From Halioxenophilus aromaticivorans (GTDB lineage: Bacteria > Pseudomonadota > Gammaproteobacteria > Pseudomonadales > Cellvibrionaceae), in contig NZ_AP031496.1 of NCBI RefSeq assembly GCF_042850945.1, positions 806,001 to 870,000 on the forward strand: 64,000 nucleotides of DNA, given 5' to 3'. How positions within the stretch are numbered: position 1 is the first letter of the stretch; every line of letters begins with the position of its first letter. Made by a program: the position numbers and the translations under genes. Positions 7,564 through 16,516 of this stretch are shown here, piece by piece. The notes under the pieces were generated by a model, which searched no databases, had not been told where the DNA came from, and worked only from the letters and a program-made list of their open reading frames with translations.

Positions 7564-9294
7564 GTGGTGCTCATTTGGCATCGCTGGGTATTTAAACATG
7601 TGGAATTTATGCCATTAAATTGGCGCGGAATGATGGGGTGCTTACGAATGGGCAGTGAACAAGTTTATGCGGTGGAATCTAGCGCTGCGAAACAGGAGAG
7701 CGAGGCTAGCAACGAGCCTGCTGAGTACAGCCTCTCTAGTATGTTAAAGAGCTTGGCCAGGGGTAATCGGCCTAGCAGCCCTATTAGTAATAGCCACTGG
7801 GGTAAAGGCCGCCAAAAAATGATAATGCACATCGCTACCGATGTGGCCACGTTTAGCGCGTGTGTGTTATTGGCGTATATTGCGGTGATGTTGGTGAAGG
7901 GTGCGGTGTTCACCAGTACGCCTAATTTGGCAATACAAGATGTAAGCCTTGTAGCTCCTATCGTGTTTGGCCTTCCTTTGTTATTTCTTATCTATGTTTG
8001 CCGTCAAAAAGGCCACTACAGCCGTTTCAAAGGTTTTTGGGAAGAGTTTGGTGAGTTCCTGCAGGTCAGCGTTGCGGTTGCTGGTATTTCAGTTGCGCTG
8101 TTATTTTTTACGCAAGAGAACTTCTCTCGCCTATGGTTGGGTTTAACTTGGCTATTGGCAATCGGTGCAATGCCGGTCGCCCGCTGGTTGCTAAAACAAT
8201 GGCTTATGGGGCGCGGCAAGTGGTTGACCCCCACCATTGTTATAGGCGCCGGTAGTAATGCCAAAGAAAGTGCATTAGCCATAGAAAGTAACGTACTCAT
8301 GGGCTTTGAAGTGGTAGGTCTTATCGACATAGAACAGGCCCTAGAACAGGCCCTAGAACAGGCTAACCCAAGTGACTTGCCTGCTAACGTGCCCGTTTAC
8401 GACCCACACAGATGCGAAACCCGTGAATTCCCCATGGCCAATTTCGTTAATGGCCGTATAAGCCTTCAGGGCAACTACAAAGTTGAGGATTGCTACATTG
8501 TTCTGGCCTTGGATGCTGAAGATTACAAAACGCACAGCAAGTGTTTGGAAGAGCTGGCAACCCATCGTAAAAATCTAAGTGTTATTCCACCGCTGCGCGG
8601 CCTGCCTTTGCTAGGCTCGGAGATATCGCCAATCTTCCGGCATGAAGTCCTGCATGTACGTATTCGCAATAACTTAGCCTCAAGAACCCCAAGGATGATA
8701 AAGCGAATTTTTGATGTGGTTCTCTCAGGTAGTGCGTTGTTAGTGTTGTCTCCGCTTTTTGTATTTTTATACTTCCGTATCAGCAAAGACGGCGGGTCGC
8801 CTTTCTACAGTCAAAAACGAGTTGGCAAAAAAGGCAAAATGTTTAACTGTTGGAAGTTCCGTTCCATGCACCGCAATGCAGATAAACTTCTAAAAGAGAT
8901 TCTCAATAACGACGAAGATTTACGTAAAGAATTTGAGGCTACACAGAAGCTGAAAGAGGATCCGCGTGTAACAGAGATTGGTAAATTTATTCGTAAAACC
9001 AGCATCGATGAGCTGCCGCAGTTATGGAATGTGTTTGTAGGTGAAATGAGCCTTGTGGGCCCGCGCCCAGTTCGGGAGGACGAGCTAGAGTTGTACGGCG
9101 TGCAAGGTAAATACTATTTAGAAACTCCACCGGGTATCACAGGGTTATGGCAAATTAGTGGGCGTAATGACGTTGGCTATGATACTCGAGTAAATTTAGA
9201 TACTTGGTATGTGCGTAATTGGTCTCTTTGGTATGACATTACTATATTAGCCAAGACAGTAAGTGTGGTGGTTTTCCAGAAGGGTGCATACTAA
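7564..9294 (+). CDS. WbaP-like undecaprenyl-phosphate sugar-1-phosphate transferase
   Basis: Up to 576 residues. It has several N-terminal membrane helices (from about residue 90), a middle Rossmann-like domain (GAGSNAKESALAIESN), and a C-terminal catalytic sugar-phosphate transferase domain. The catalytic part shows KRIFDVVLSGSALLVLSP, a KFRSMHRNAD stretch, DELPQLWNVFVGEMSLVGPRP near 480-500, and PPGITGLWQISGRND. WbaP/WcaJ enzymes move a sugar-1-phosphate, typically galactose or glucose, onto undecaprenyl phosphate at the inner membrane to start each repeat unit. It is the first gene of the EPS operon. The start is uncertain; in-frame ATGs lie at 7612, 7633 and 7648. A 12-bp tandem repeat adds QALE units around residue 257. 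Confidence 0.93.
   Translation: MVLIWHRWVFKHVEFMPLNWRGMMGCLRMGSEQVYAVESSAAKQESEASNEPAEYSLSSMLKSLARGNRPSSPISNSHWGKGRQKMIMHIATDVATFSACVLLAYIAVMLVKGAVFTSTPNLAIQDVSLVAPIVFGLPLLFLIYVCRQKGHYSRFKGFWEEFGEFLQVSVAVAGISVALLFFTQENFSRLWLGLTWLLAIGAMPVARWLLKQWLMGRGKWLTPTIVIGAGSNAKESALAIESNVLMGFEVVGLIDIEQALEQALEQANPSDLPANVPVYDPHRCETREFPMANFVNGRISLQGNYKVEDCYIVLALDAEDYKTHSKCLEELATHRKNLSVIPPLRGLPLLGSEISPIFRHEVLHVRIRNNLASRTPRMIKRIFDVVLSGSALLVLSPLFVFLYFRISKDGGSPFYSQKRVGKKGKMFNCWKFRSMHRNADKLLKEILNNDEDLRKEFEATQKLKEDPRVTEIGKFIRKTSIDELPQLWNVFVGEMSLVGPRPVREDELELYGVQGKYYLETPPGITGLWQISGRNDVGYDTRVNLDTWYVRNWSLWYDITILAKTVSVVVFQKGAY
8330..8363 (+). repeat. In-frame 12-bp tandem repeat inside the wbaP-like gene
   Basis: About 2.8 copies of a 12-base unit encode E-Q-A-L repeated within the soluble middle domain. 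As 12 is a multiple of three, copy changes would keep the frame. Confidence 0.85.
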
Positions 9295-9344
9295 ATGAGC
9301 ATTGCTTTAAATTAATTAGAGAATCGTTTTTAAAGAGGGAATTT

Positions 9345-10523
9345 GTGGGTCAGGATGAAGTTGCAAAGGCTTTGGGGTCAGAAAATATAGGTCTCTCGGA
9401 TGCTCTTAAAGGTAAGAAAGTAGCTATAGCTCATTACTGGCTGGTTAATATGCGAGGCGGTGAAAAAGTGCTTGAGTCATTGTGTGATCTTTTTCCGGGA
9501 GCTGATATTTATACGCATGTTTACGATGAAAAATCAATAAGCTCAAAAATTAAATCGCATTCGATTTTCACAACTTTTATAAGCAGGCTGCCTTTCGCAA
9601 AGCGGTTATATAAGTTTTACCTTCCACTGATGCCCTTCGCTTTTGAGCGGATTGATTTGACTGGCTATGATTTGGTTATCTCCTCTGAGTCGGGGCCAGC
9701 AAAATCAGTGATACCTTCCCCTACGGCTGTTCACATATGCTATTGCCACTCTCCTATGCGATACATATGGGACCTGCATTACCAATATAGGGGAGAGCTA
9801 AACTTTTTTGCGGCCGGATTTTTGTCGATAGTGTCCCACTTTTTGAGGATTCAGGATGTAAGCTCATCTTCCAGAGTTGATCATTTTGTAGCAAACTCCA
9901 AGTTCGTTGCCAAAAGAATTAATAAATACTATAGGCGAGATTCTTCGGTTATACATCCCCCGGTAGATGTTGAGAGCTTTTCTACCTCCAGTTTTGCTAG
10001 GGAGCAGGGTAAATATTATCTGGTGGCGGGAGAGCTTGTAGGCTACAAAAAAGTGGACCTAGCAGTTGAGGCTTTCAATAAACTGGGTGAAAGGCTCGTG
10101 GTTATCGGTGGCGGCTCGGAGTTGGATCGTCTAAAGCAGCTTGCCAGTGATAATGTAGAGCTTAAAGGCAAGGTATCTCAATCAGATTTTATTTCGTACG
10201 TTCAAGGTTGCAGAGCGCTAATTTTTCCGGGAGAAGAAGACTTCGGCATTGTTCCAATTGAGGCAATGGCAAGTGGCAAGCCCGTGTTGGCTTATAAGTC
10301 AGGCGGGGCCTTAGACTATGTTATACCTAATAAAACCGGCAATTTCTTTAAGGAGCAGTCTGTAGAAAGCCTTATTTCCTGCGTGGAACATTTTGAGCAA
10401 GAGGAAGCTCATTATTCAACTAGTGAAATAAAGGAGTTCGCCCAATCATTTACACAAAGTGTTTTTAAAGAGAAGTTCAAGAGCTTAGTGTCTCAAGCCA
10501 TTCAAGATGAAGCTTGTTTATAA
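9345..10523 (+). CDS. Family 4 glycosyltransferase, WbaZ-like
   Basis: 392 residues with a GT-B fold. Near residue 25 is KKVAIAHYWLVNMRGGEKVL, typical of mannosyltransferases of the WbaZ type, and in the C-terminal half is the GT4 motif EEDFGIVPIEAMASGKPV. It would add a sugar from an activated nucleotide donor to the lipid-linked repeat unit at the cytoplasmic membrane face. Starts with GTG preceded by GAGGG; 50 bases after the WbaP-like gene and in the same operon. Donor and linkage cannot be read from sequence. The AT-rich composition that marks this block begins about here. Confidence 0.9.
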   Translation: MGQDEVAKALGSENIGLSDALKGKKVAIAHYWLVNMRGGEKVLESLCDLFPGADIYTHVYDEKSISSKIKSHSIFTTFISRLPFAKRLYKFYLPLMPFAFERIDLTGYDLVISSESGPAKSVIPSPTAVHICYCHSPMRYIWDLHYQYRGELNFFAAGFLSIVSHFLRIQDVSSSSRVDHFVANSKFVAKRINKYYRRDSSVIHPPVDVESFSTSSFAREQGKYYLVAGELVGYKKVDLAVEAFNKLGERLVVIGGGSELDRLKQLASDNVELKGKVSQSDFISYVQGCRALIFPGEEDFGIVPIEAMASGKPVLAYKSGGALDYVIPNKTGNFFKEQSVESLISCVEHFEQEEAHYSTSEIKEFAQSFTQSVFKEKFKSLVSQAIQDEACL

Positions 10524-10565
10524 AACATCCTTGAATTCGACTATTCCTTTTTGAAAGAAGAGTAT

Positions 10566-11669
10566 ATGGATATTGTTATAAACGGAAGATTTCTAACCCA
10601 GAATATAACGGGGGTTCAGCGTGTAGCGCGTGAGATTCTAGTCGAGATCGATAGGATGGCTGCTGCCGGCGAGATTGCCGTGCCTCGTCTCGTAGTCCCG
10701 GCTAGTGCTAGTATCATTGAGCCTCCAAATTTGGAGGCTATGAAACTTGAATCGATCGGTGCCGGGCAAGGGCACTTTTGGGAGCAAATTAGTTTACCTT
10801 TGATTGCCAAAAAGAGTGTGTTGCTGTGTTTGGGGAACACGGCCCCCATATTGAGCCTAAAAAGGAAAAAATCTCCAGTCGTGGTGATGGTTCATGACTT
10901 GTCTTACAAGTATTTCCCTAATGCTTACAGCAAGACGTTCAAAATACTTTATAGCTTTATAATTCCAGAGGTTTTGAAGAAAGCGGATAAGGTTGTAACG
11001 GTTTCTAAAGCTGAGCAAACAGCAATATCAAACTGTTATCCGTTTATTGCTGGGAGTGAAAGGTTTTCTTACTTGCAGAATGGTGGTGTTGCGGATTACA
11101 TAGCGGAAGACGCAATTGATGAGGAGTTACCTACATTCAGCGGCCGGGAATACGGCCTTTACGTGGGCTCGCTGACAAAGAGAAAGAATGCGGAAGGGTT
11201 GCTGAGTGCAGTAGTTGATTTTTTATCATCTTACCCGGATATGCGATTTGTAATCATTGGTGCTAACGGAGCAAGTTTTGAACATGTTTCCTATGACATT
11301 CCATCGGAATTAGCGGATAGGATTGAATTTTGGGGGCAGGTTAACGACAAAGAAATAATCTATAACGCCTATCGCAAAGCCAAGTTTCTATTATTTCCTA
11401 CTTTTTATGAGGCCTCCCCTCTACCACCTATCGAAGCTATGACTTTTGGTTGCCCTGTCGTTGCCTCAAGAATCCCAAGTCTGGAAGAGCGGTGTGGTAA
11501 TGCCGCCACGTATTGTGATCCTGCTGATGTGAAGACGATAAAAAGGGCTATAGCTACTGTAATGAAGGAAAACGATTGGGTGACTTTGAGTAGAAAATCA
11601 AGAATGTGGGTGACACGATATTCATGGAAAAAACAAGCTAAAGGCTTGGTAGAGTTATGTAAATGTTAA
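10566..11669 (+). CDS. Family 4 glycosyltransferase
   Basis: About 367 residues. The N-terminus MDIVINGRFLTQNITGVQRVA is typical of GT4 enzymes acting in EPS synthesis, and the donor-site motif EASPLPPIEAMTFGCPVV lies near residue 285. The ATG at 10566 is preceded by GAAAGAAGAG; an in-frame TTG at 10551 is a weaker choice. The 3' end overlaps the next glycosyltransferase by 7 bases, so the two are probably translated together. Acceptor and donor are unknown. Confidence 0.9.
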   Translation: MDIVINGRFLTQNITGVQRVAREILVEIDRMAAAGEIAVPRLVVPASASIIEPPNLEAMKLESIGAGQGHFWEQISLPLIAKKSVLLCLGNTAPILSLKRKKSPVVVMVHDLSYKYFPNAYSKTFKILYSFIIPEVLKKADKVVTVSKAEQTAISNCYPFIAGSERFSYLQNGGVADYIAEDAIDEELPTFSGREYGLYVGSLTKRKNAEGLLSAVVDFLSSYPDMRFVIIGANGASFEHVSYDIPSELADRIEFWGQVNDKEIIYNAYRKAKFLLFPTFYEASPLPPIEAMTFGCPVVASRIPSLEERCGNAATYCDPADVKTIKRAIATVMKENDWVTLSRKSRMWVTRYSWKKQAKGLVELCKC

Positions 11670-12784
11670 AGGATGGACGACCAAAAGTTAGGATAGTGCA
11701 TGAAACTAACCCAGAAAAATACTTTCCGGCTCTGTTTCTACTAGAAAAAGAAGGCAGAGTTGATTTAAGGGGGGCGTATCGCTACAGCGTATGTAAAGAA
11801 TGGCTCCGAGCAGGTATATTGGATAAGACATCTTTAGTTAAGAGAACAAGAAATGCCTTTCACGACCTCATGTTCAGGTTTCGGCTAAATGCAATATCCG
11901 GTGAAACTATAATTCTCGGGTTTGCGCCATGGGATTGGCGTATCCTAATTTACTCTTTTTTAGCAAGAAAAAATATCATTATCTATCATACGTCATGGCA
12001 TGATTGGCGTATTGCTTCGACGCCTAGGCAACCGAAGCCGGCTTTTGTTTGTACCTTAATAAGGCGTTTTTGGATCAATTTTTTATTGAAAAAGAACGTC
12101 CAAGTTGTCGCTGTTACGCCTTTGGTCGCGCGAAGTTTAAAAAACGAAATTGGGGTTGATTCAATAGTAATACCACACGCCGTGCCAAATATTTTTTTTG
12201 AGCTTGCACGTGAAAATAATAGCCCGGTGGTGGATAAACTCAAACTACTTTACGTTGGCGAGGTATCTGAAAAAAAGGGTATTCGTACGCTATTAAATCT
12301 TATGAAAGAAATAGATCTCAAAAACGTTGAGTTGACTGTGATTGGCGACGGAAATTTGGTTTCAGAGGTGGTAAATACATCTCTACCCATTACATACAGA
12401 GGTCCTATTTGGGACAGAAAGGAGTTAGCATCGATAATGGCTGAGCACGATGTATTGATGGCCCTCTCTAGAAGAACATCGGTGTGGGAGGAGCTCTTCG
12501 GTATAGTCATAATTGAAGCGCTAGCTATGGGCTTAGCTGTAATGGCGAGCGATCATGTGGGCCCGAAAATGATATTATCTGAGGCAGATTGTTTAGGAGT
12601 CTACGGAGAGGATGACCAGCACCTAATTGTAGAACAGATCAAAACCTTCCTGAATGTGCCCGGGTCGTTAGTCCATTTCCAAAGTCTCCAGCGTGGTATC
12701 GCAGATTCTTATAGAATTGACTCCATCGCTACTAATTGGTTGGAAGTGATAGAAATGCGAGGAAATGCAGATGAGGTTGTTTAG
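11663..12784 (+). CDS. Family 4-like glycosyltransferase
   Basis: 373 residues. The C-terminal donor-binding half is recognisable: LLYVGEVSEKKGIRTLL near 195, then WEELFGIVIIEALAMGLAVM near 275, the GT4 E-x7-E type motif. The N-terminal half is divergent, as expected for the acceptor side. It overlaps the preceding glycosyltransferase by 7 bases and is probably coupled to it. Confidence 0.88.
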   Translation: MLKDGRPKVRIVHETNPEKYFPALFLLEKEGRVDLRGAYRYSVCKEWLRAGILDKTSLVKRTRNAFHDLMFRFRLNAISGETIILGFAPWDWRILIYSFLARKNIIIYHTSWHDWRIASTPRQPKPAFVCTLIRRFWINFLLKKNVQVVAVTPLVARSLKNEIGVDSIVIPHAVPNIFFELARENNSPVVDKLKLLYVGEVSEKKGIRTLLNLMKEIDLKNVELTVIGDGNLVSEVVNTSLPITYRGPIWDRKELASIMAEHDVLMALSRRTSVWEELFGIVIIEALAMGLAVMASDHVGPKMILSEADCLGVYGEDDQHLIVEQIKTFLNVPGSLVHFQSLQRGIADSYRIDSIATNWLEVIEMRGNADEVV

Positions 12785-12832
12785 TTAGTTAAGCGAATCG
12801 GAAAGCTGAAAGGTTGAGCAGGCGGGAAGCAC

Positions 12833-13591
12833 ATGAAAAGTAGCAGTTCGTTTTCAAATCGATTTATGGTGATACTTAGACTAGTGGTTGAGCCGATTTG
12901 GAAGAATTGGGGAAAAATAAAATCCACTTTCAAAGGAAAGTACCCTGTTGCACATCACGGGATTCAAAGATCAGGAACTAACTATCTATGTGTAATATTA
13001 CAAAATGCTGATTATAGAGTTTTGAATTCAGTTGATCCAGCTCGGAATAACCCGAAGCATAAGCACTTTAGATGGTTTCGGGAGAAAGAAAAAATATACA
13101 TGGATCTAAAGTACAGGAATAGCGTGAAGGCATCTAAAGTAAGCGAAATTAATTCTCTGTCGGGATATAAAAAGGGTACTAAGCACATAGTTATATTCAG
13201 ATCACCGGCAGAATGGTTGAATTCAATCTACCGGTGGGGGCTTGCCAATGGATGGTATAGCTCCATGGAGGAATTTAACTCTTGTGAATTACAAAAACAC
13301 TACATGGAAGAGTGGAATGCCTACTATCTTTTTTGGGAAAAAATCGCAAAAAATGAACCCGATCTCGTGCGCCTGATCTCTTATAGTTCACTGCGAGCGA
13401 ACCCTTTAGAAGTGCTACTAAACATAGATGATTTCGTTGGAGTAAAGCGTGAGAAGCCCTTGATGCGGGTCGAACGTGTTGAGAAGGTAAAACACTCTAC
13501 TCCATTCAGTAAGAGGAAAGAGGGGGTTGAAACCCTAAAGTATTCTGAAAGTGAAGGTGATCTGTTCGACTGGCGGAGCTATTCGTCCTGA
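12833..13591 (+). CDS. Divergent sulfotransferase-like protein
   Basis: 252 residues. Two short motifs suggest the P-loop sulfotransferase fold: GIQRSGTNYLCVIL near residue 44, in the place of the PAPS 5'-phosphosulfate loop, and IVIFRSPAEWLNSIYRWG near 120, in the place of the 3'-phosphate site. The rest has no resemblance that I recognise. It sits between a glycosyltransferase and an acyltransferase, so a modifying role on the repeat unit fits. Signal peptide and membrane helices are absent. It could instead be another P-loop enzyme. Confidence 0.6.
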   Translation: MKSSSSFSNRFMVILRLVVEPIWKNWGKIKSTFKGKYPVAHHGIQRSGTNYLCVILQNADYRVLNSVDPARNNPKHKHFRWFREKEKIYMDLKYRNSVKASKVSEINSLSGYKKGTKHIVIFRSPAEWLNSIYRWGLANGWYSSMEEFNSCELQKHYMEEWNAYYLFWEKIAKNEPDLVRLISYSSLRANPLEVLLNIDDFVGVKREKPLMRVERVEKVKHSTPFSKRKEGVETLKYSESEGDLFDWRSYSS

Positions 13592-13721
13592 ACAGGATTA
13601 GCTGTTTTAACAGAGCAAGTGGTGTTGGGGTCGAGCTATCCAGTAGATGAGTAGTTAATATGTATGTGACGGTAATGCGCATATGCTTACAAATAAATAA
13701 GTATATTCAGAGGTCTATTAG

Positions 13722-14822
13722 ATGCTTAGTGTGTTTAAGGGAAGGAATCGCGAGCTCGACTTCCTTAGAGGGATCGCGATTTTACTTGCCATGGGATGGC
13801 ACATTAACGGTATTTCTGTCGATTCGAATGTTACAAAACTGATACTGTTGCCAGGTAAGGAAATTGGGTGGGTTGGTGTTGATATTTTTTTTGTTCTGAG
13901 CGGTTTTTTAGTCGGTGGTATGATAATAAGAGAGATAGATCGCAAGAATGGGTTTGGAATTAAAACATTTTATGTGCGGCGTATTTTTAGACTATGGCCG
14001 ATACTTTATACCTTTTTGATTGCGATGGCAGTTGCGAGGCCAACTGAGCTGTCGACATTCTTACCTCAGGTTGCCTTACATGTACAAAATTATTGGCACA
14101 CAGGTATTGCGGTGCATTTATGGTCACTTGCTGTCGAAGAACATTTCTATGTACTACTATCTATTCTCATTTATACGGTTGCTGCTAATAGGGAAAAGGT
14201 TGTCAGACTACCATATTGGATGGCTGGGCTCGTCATGGTTTCGCTGATATTCAGAGTAGTTGGCGCGCTAAATGACGTTGACTCACGAGATCTCCAGGGC
14301 CAGACACATTATCGATTGGATGGATTGAGTATCGGTGTCATTCTGGCTTACTACGCCCATCATAAACCTGATTTGATAAGACAGTTTCAGAGCCAGAAAT
14401 GGTTACTCTGGCCTGTTTTGTTTTTGTCAGTCTGCTTTGTAGCTATCGTTCCAAAATCAAGTTTTATCGGATCAACTATCGGTTACTCAATTTCCGCCTT
14501 GGGTTCGGCCGCTGCTTTACTATTAGTATACAAATCTGGGTTTACTAAGAGAATTCCGACTATTTCACTGATTGTTGCTTATATTGGAATAATCTCTTAT
14601 CCCCTGTATTTGTGGCATGTGCCTGTGGCCAAAGCCATGGAGATTATCCTTAATGACTACCTGTCGCCAACCGCGCTTGTTTTTTCAATATATTTAACTT
14701 CAATAATTATTTCTAGTTTTCTGACACATTTGCTCGAAAAACCTTTCATGCGCTTGAGGGATAATCTATTCCCAGCAAAGGCCCATCCTGAGGTGGATAT
14801 AGAGATTCCGCTGGCTAAATAA
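13722..14822 (+). CDS. Acyltransferase family 3 membrane protein (OafA/YrhL-like)
   Basis: 366 residues with about ten predicted membrane helices. The N-terminus shows RELDFLRGIAILLAMGWHI, the acyltransferase-3 signature with its catalytic-type His, followed by GVDIFFVLSGFLVGG; AVHLWSLAVEEHFYVLL is near residue 130. Such proteins O-acetylate or otherwise acylate sugars of O-antigen or EPS at the inner membrane. It lacks the SGNH domain of the second acyltransferase at 16.5 kb, so the two probably modify different positions. Confidence 0.92.
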   Translation: MLSVFKGRNRELDFLRGIAILLAMGWHINGISVDSNVTKLILLPGKEIGWVGVDIFFVLSGFLVGGMIIREIDRKNGFGIKTFYVRRIFRLWPILYTFLIAMAVARPTELSTFLPQVALHVQNYWHTGIAVHLWSLAVEEHFYVLLSILIYTVAANREKVVRLPYWMAGLVMVSLIFRVVGALNDVDSRDLQGQTHYRLDGLSIGVILAYYAHHKPDLIRQFQSQKWLLWPVLFLSVCFVAIVPKSSFIGSTIGYSISALGSAAALLLVYKSGFTKRIPTISLIVAYIGIISYPLYLWHVPVAKAMEIILNDYLSPTALVFSIYLTSIIISSFLTHLLEKPFMRLRDNLFPAKAHPEVDIEIPLAK

Positions 14823-14965
14823 CGAAAATTACAAAATATCCGTGTTGTATAAGTTAATGCAAATTTATGTGTCGTTCATTGAACTTCCTTATGTTTTCAT
14901 AGTGTAAAAAGTGATCTCTTTGTGAAAATGTACGCTGGTTTCAAGGGGAAACGATTAACTGAAAA

Positions 14966-16381
14966 GTGAGTGATTTAGATCTTATGGGTATCATAAAAAA
15001 TAAGGGGGCCAGCTTACAAAGTTCTTTCGCTGAATTACTTAATTTAGTGTCTATGGCGCTTTTGCTGATTGTTATTCTTATTAGTGAATTGCAGTTGCTT
15101 TCCATCATTCGAGTATCTCTACTATACACATTTTGCACATTCGTCTTTTTAGGGTATGTGATATTGGATCCCAAAAGAGGTGGTGTGTCTTTTATTCTCG
15201 CTCTTCAATTTGTGCTTTTTATCAGCGTGCCTGCGACTTTTCAAATAAGTGGCGATCTCTTTCCATTCTACGCACGACCACGTTTAGATTTTATGTACAG
15301 TGGGTTTTCTATTCTTGCGCTTAGTCAATTAGCGATTCAATTGGGCTTTAGAGTTCCAATGGGAAAATTCAAAACTACACCGAAACCGAAATATCTTTCT
15401 GAAGGTTATATCTCGAAATGGGCCTGGTATCTGGGAGCTTTTGCTTTTTTCATAGGCCTTTTACTTGGACCATCGTACATGCTTTCAACTCGAGGTGAAA
15501 TAGGTGAGTTAACCGCGTCGTCAGATGGTATTCAAAGACAGTTGCTTTTCATATGTAGGTCGCTAGGTTTAGTGGCATTTCTAATGATACTTTCTATGGC
15601 GGTACATTCAAGTAGTGTGAAATATAGACAGAGGAATAAGTTGCTATTGTTTGTGGCTATACCAATCTTTATCTATCTAAATTACCCACCTACTCTCCCA
15701 AGGACATATTTAATAGGTCCACTTATTTCAATAACCGCTATATTTGTTAATTACTATAAAACTTCGATAAAATTATCTTTATTCACCTTGGCATTTCCAT
15801 TGGTTTATCTGGTGTTACCTGCCATAAAGTCACTTGGAGCAGGTGGATCATTGAGTAGTATCAAAGACGCCATAAGCATAGAAAAAATATACACTTATGT
15901 ATTTCGAGTAGACTTTGATATCTATCTGTGGACGGTGGAAAGTCTTGAATACATATCATCCGGGGCTGAATATCGATGGGGGCATAATTTTTTAGGAGTA
16001 TTGTTTTTCTTTGTTCCTAGATCTCTGTGGCCAACTAAACCAGAAAATACCGGCAGTCTCGTATCCTCTCACCTTGGATACATCTATAATAACGTTTCAA
16101 GTCCTTTATGGGCCGAGGCGTACGTTTCTCTTGGTGTTTTAGGTGTTATCTTCGTCATGCTGCTATTTGGCATTATCATCAGTACACTAGAATCAAGGGC
16201 GAGAAGTTATGCGGCCGGCCAAATAGTCATCGATAACTATTCTTATATTGTGTTGATGGCGTTTGTCATAATTATCATAAGGGGCGCGTTAAATTCTGTA
16301 GCTCCATCATTTGGATCAGCTTTCTTAGCTCTCTTCGCCGTTTATATGTTCGGCAAAAAACGTCTTGTGTGGCGAAGATGA
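14966..16381 (+). CDS. O-antigen/EPS polymerase (Wzy-like)
   Basis: 471 residues, strongly hydrophobic, with about 11-12 membrane helices. Near residue 335 is a periplasmic-loop motif WGHNFLGVLFFFVPRSLWPTKP, as found in oligosaccharide repeat-unit polymerases. Wzy proteins join lipid-linked repeat units at the periplasmic face. The start is the GTG at 14966, with an ATG at 14984 as alternative. Low conservation is normal for Wzy. It fits with the flippase at 19.7 kb and the WbaP-like enzyme as a Wzx/Wzy pathway. Confidence 0.82.
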   Translation: MSDLDLMGIIKNKGASLQSSFAELLNLVSMALLLIVILISELQLLSIIRVSLLYTFCTFVFLGYVILDPKRGGVSFILALQFVLFISVPATFQISGDLFPFYARPRLDFMYSGFSILALSQLAIQLGFRVPMGKFKTTPKPKYLSEGYISKWAWYLGAFAFFIGLLLGPSYMLSTRGEIGELTASSDGIQRQLLFICRSLGLVAFLMILSMAVHSSSVKYRQRNKLLLFVAIPIFIYLNYPPTLPRTYLIGPLISITAIFVNYYKTSIKLSLFTLAFPLVYLVLPAIKSLGAGGSLSSIKDAISIEKIYTYVFRVDFDIYLWTVESLEYISSGAEYRWGHNFLGVLFFFVPRSLWPTKPENTGSLVSSHLGYIYNNVSSPLWAEAYVSLGVLGVIFVMLLFGIIISTLESRARSYAAGQIVIDNYSYIVLMAFVIIIIRGALNSVAPSFGSAFLALFAVYMFGKKRLVWRR

Positions 16382-16516
16382 TATTTGATGCCTTCAATGT
16401 TAATGCTAAGGTTTGACCAGAGATAAAATAAATCTGTCAAAGTTAAATGTCGTTAATTATCAGGTTGAACTAAATATGAGTTTTGTAATTGATATATCAG
16501 GACTGTTGAGCCTCTA

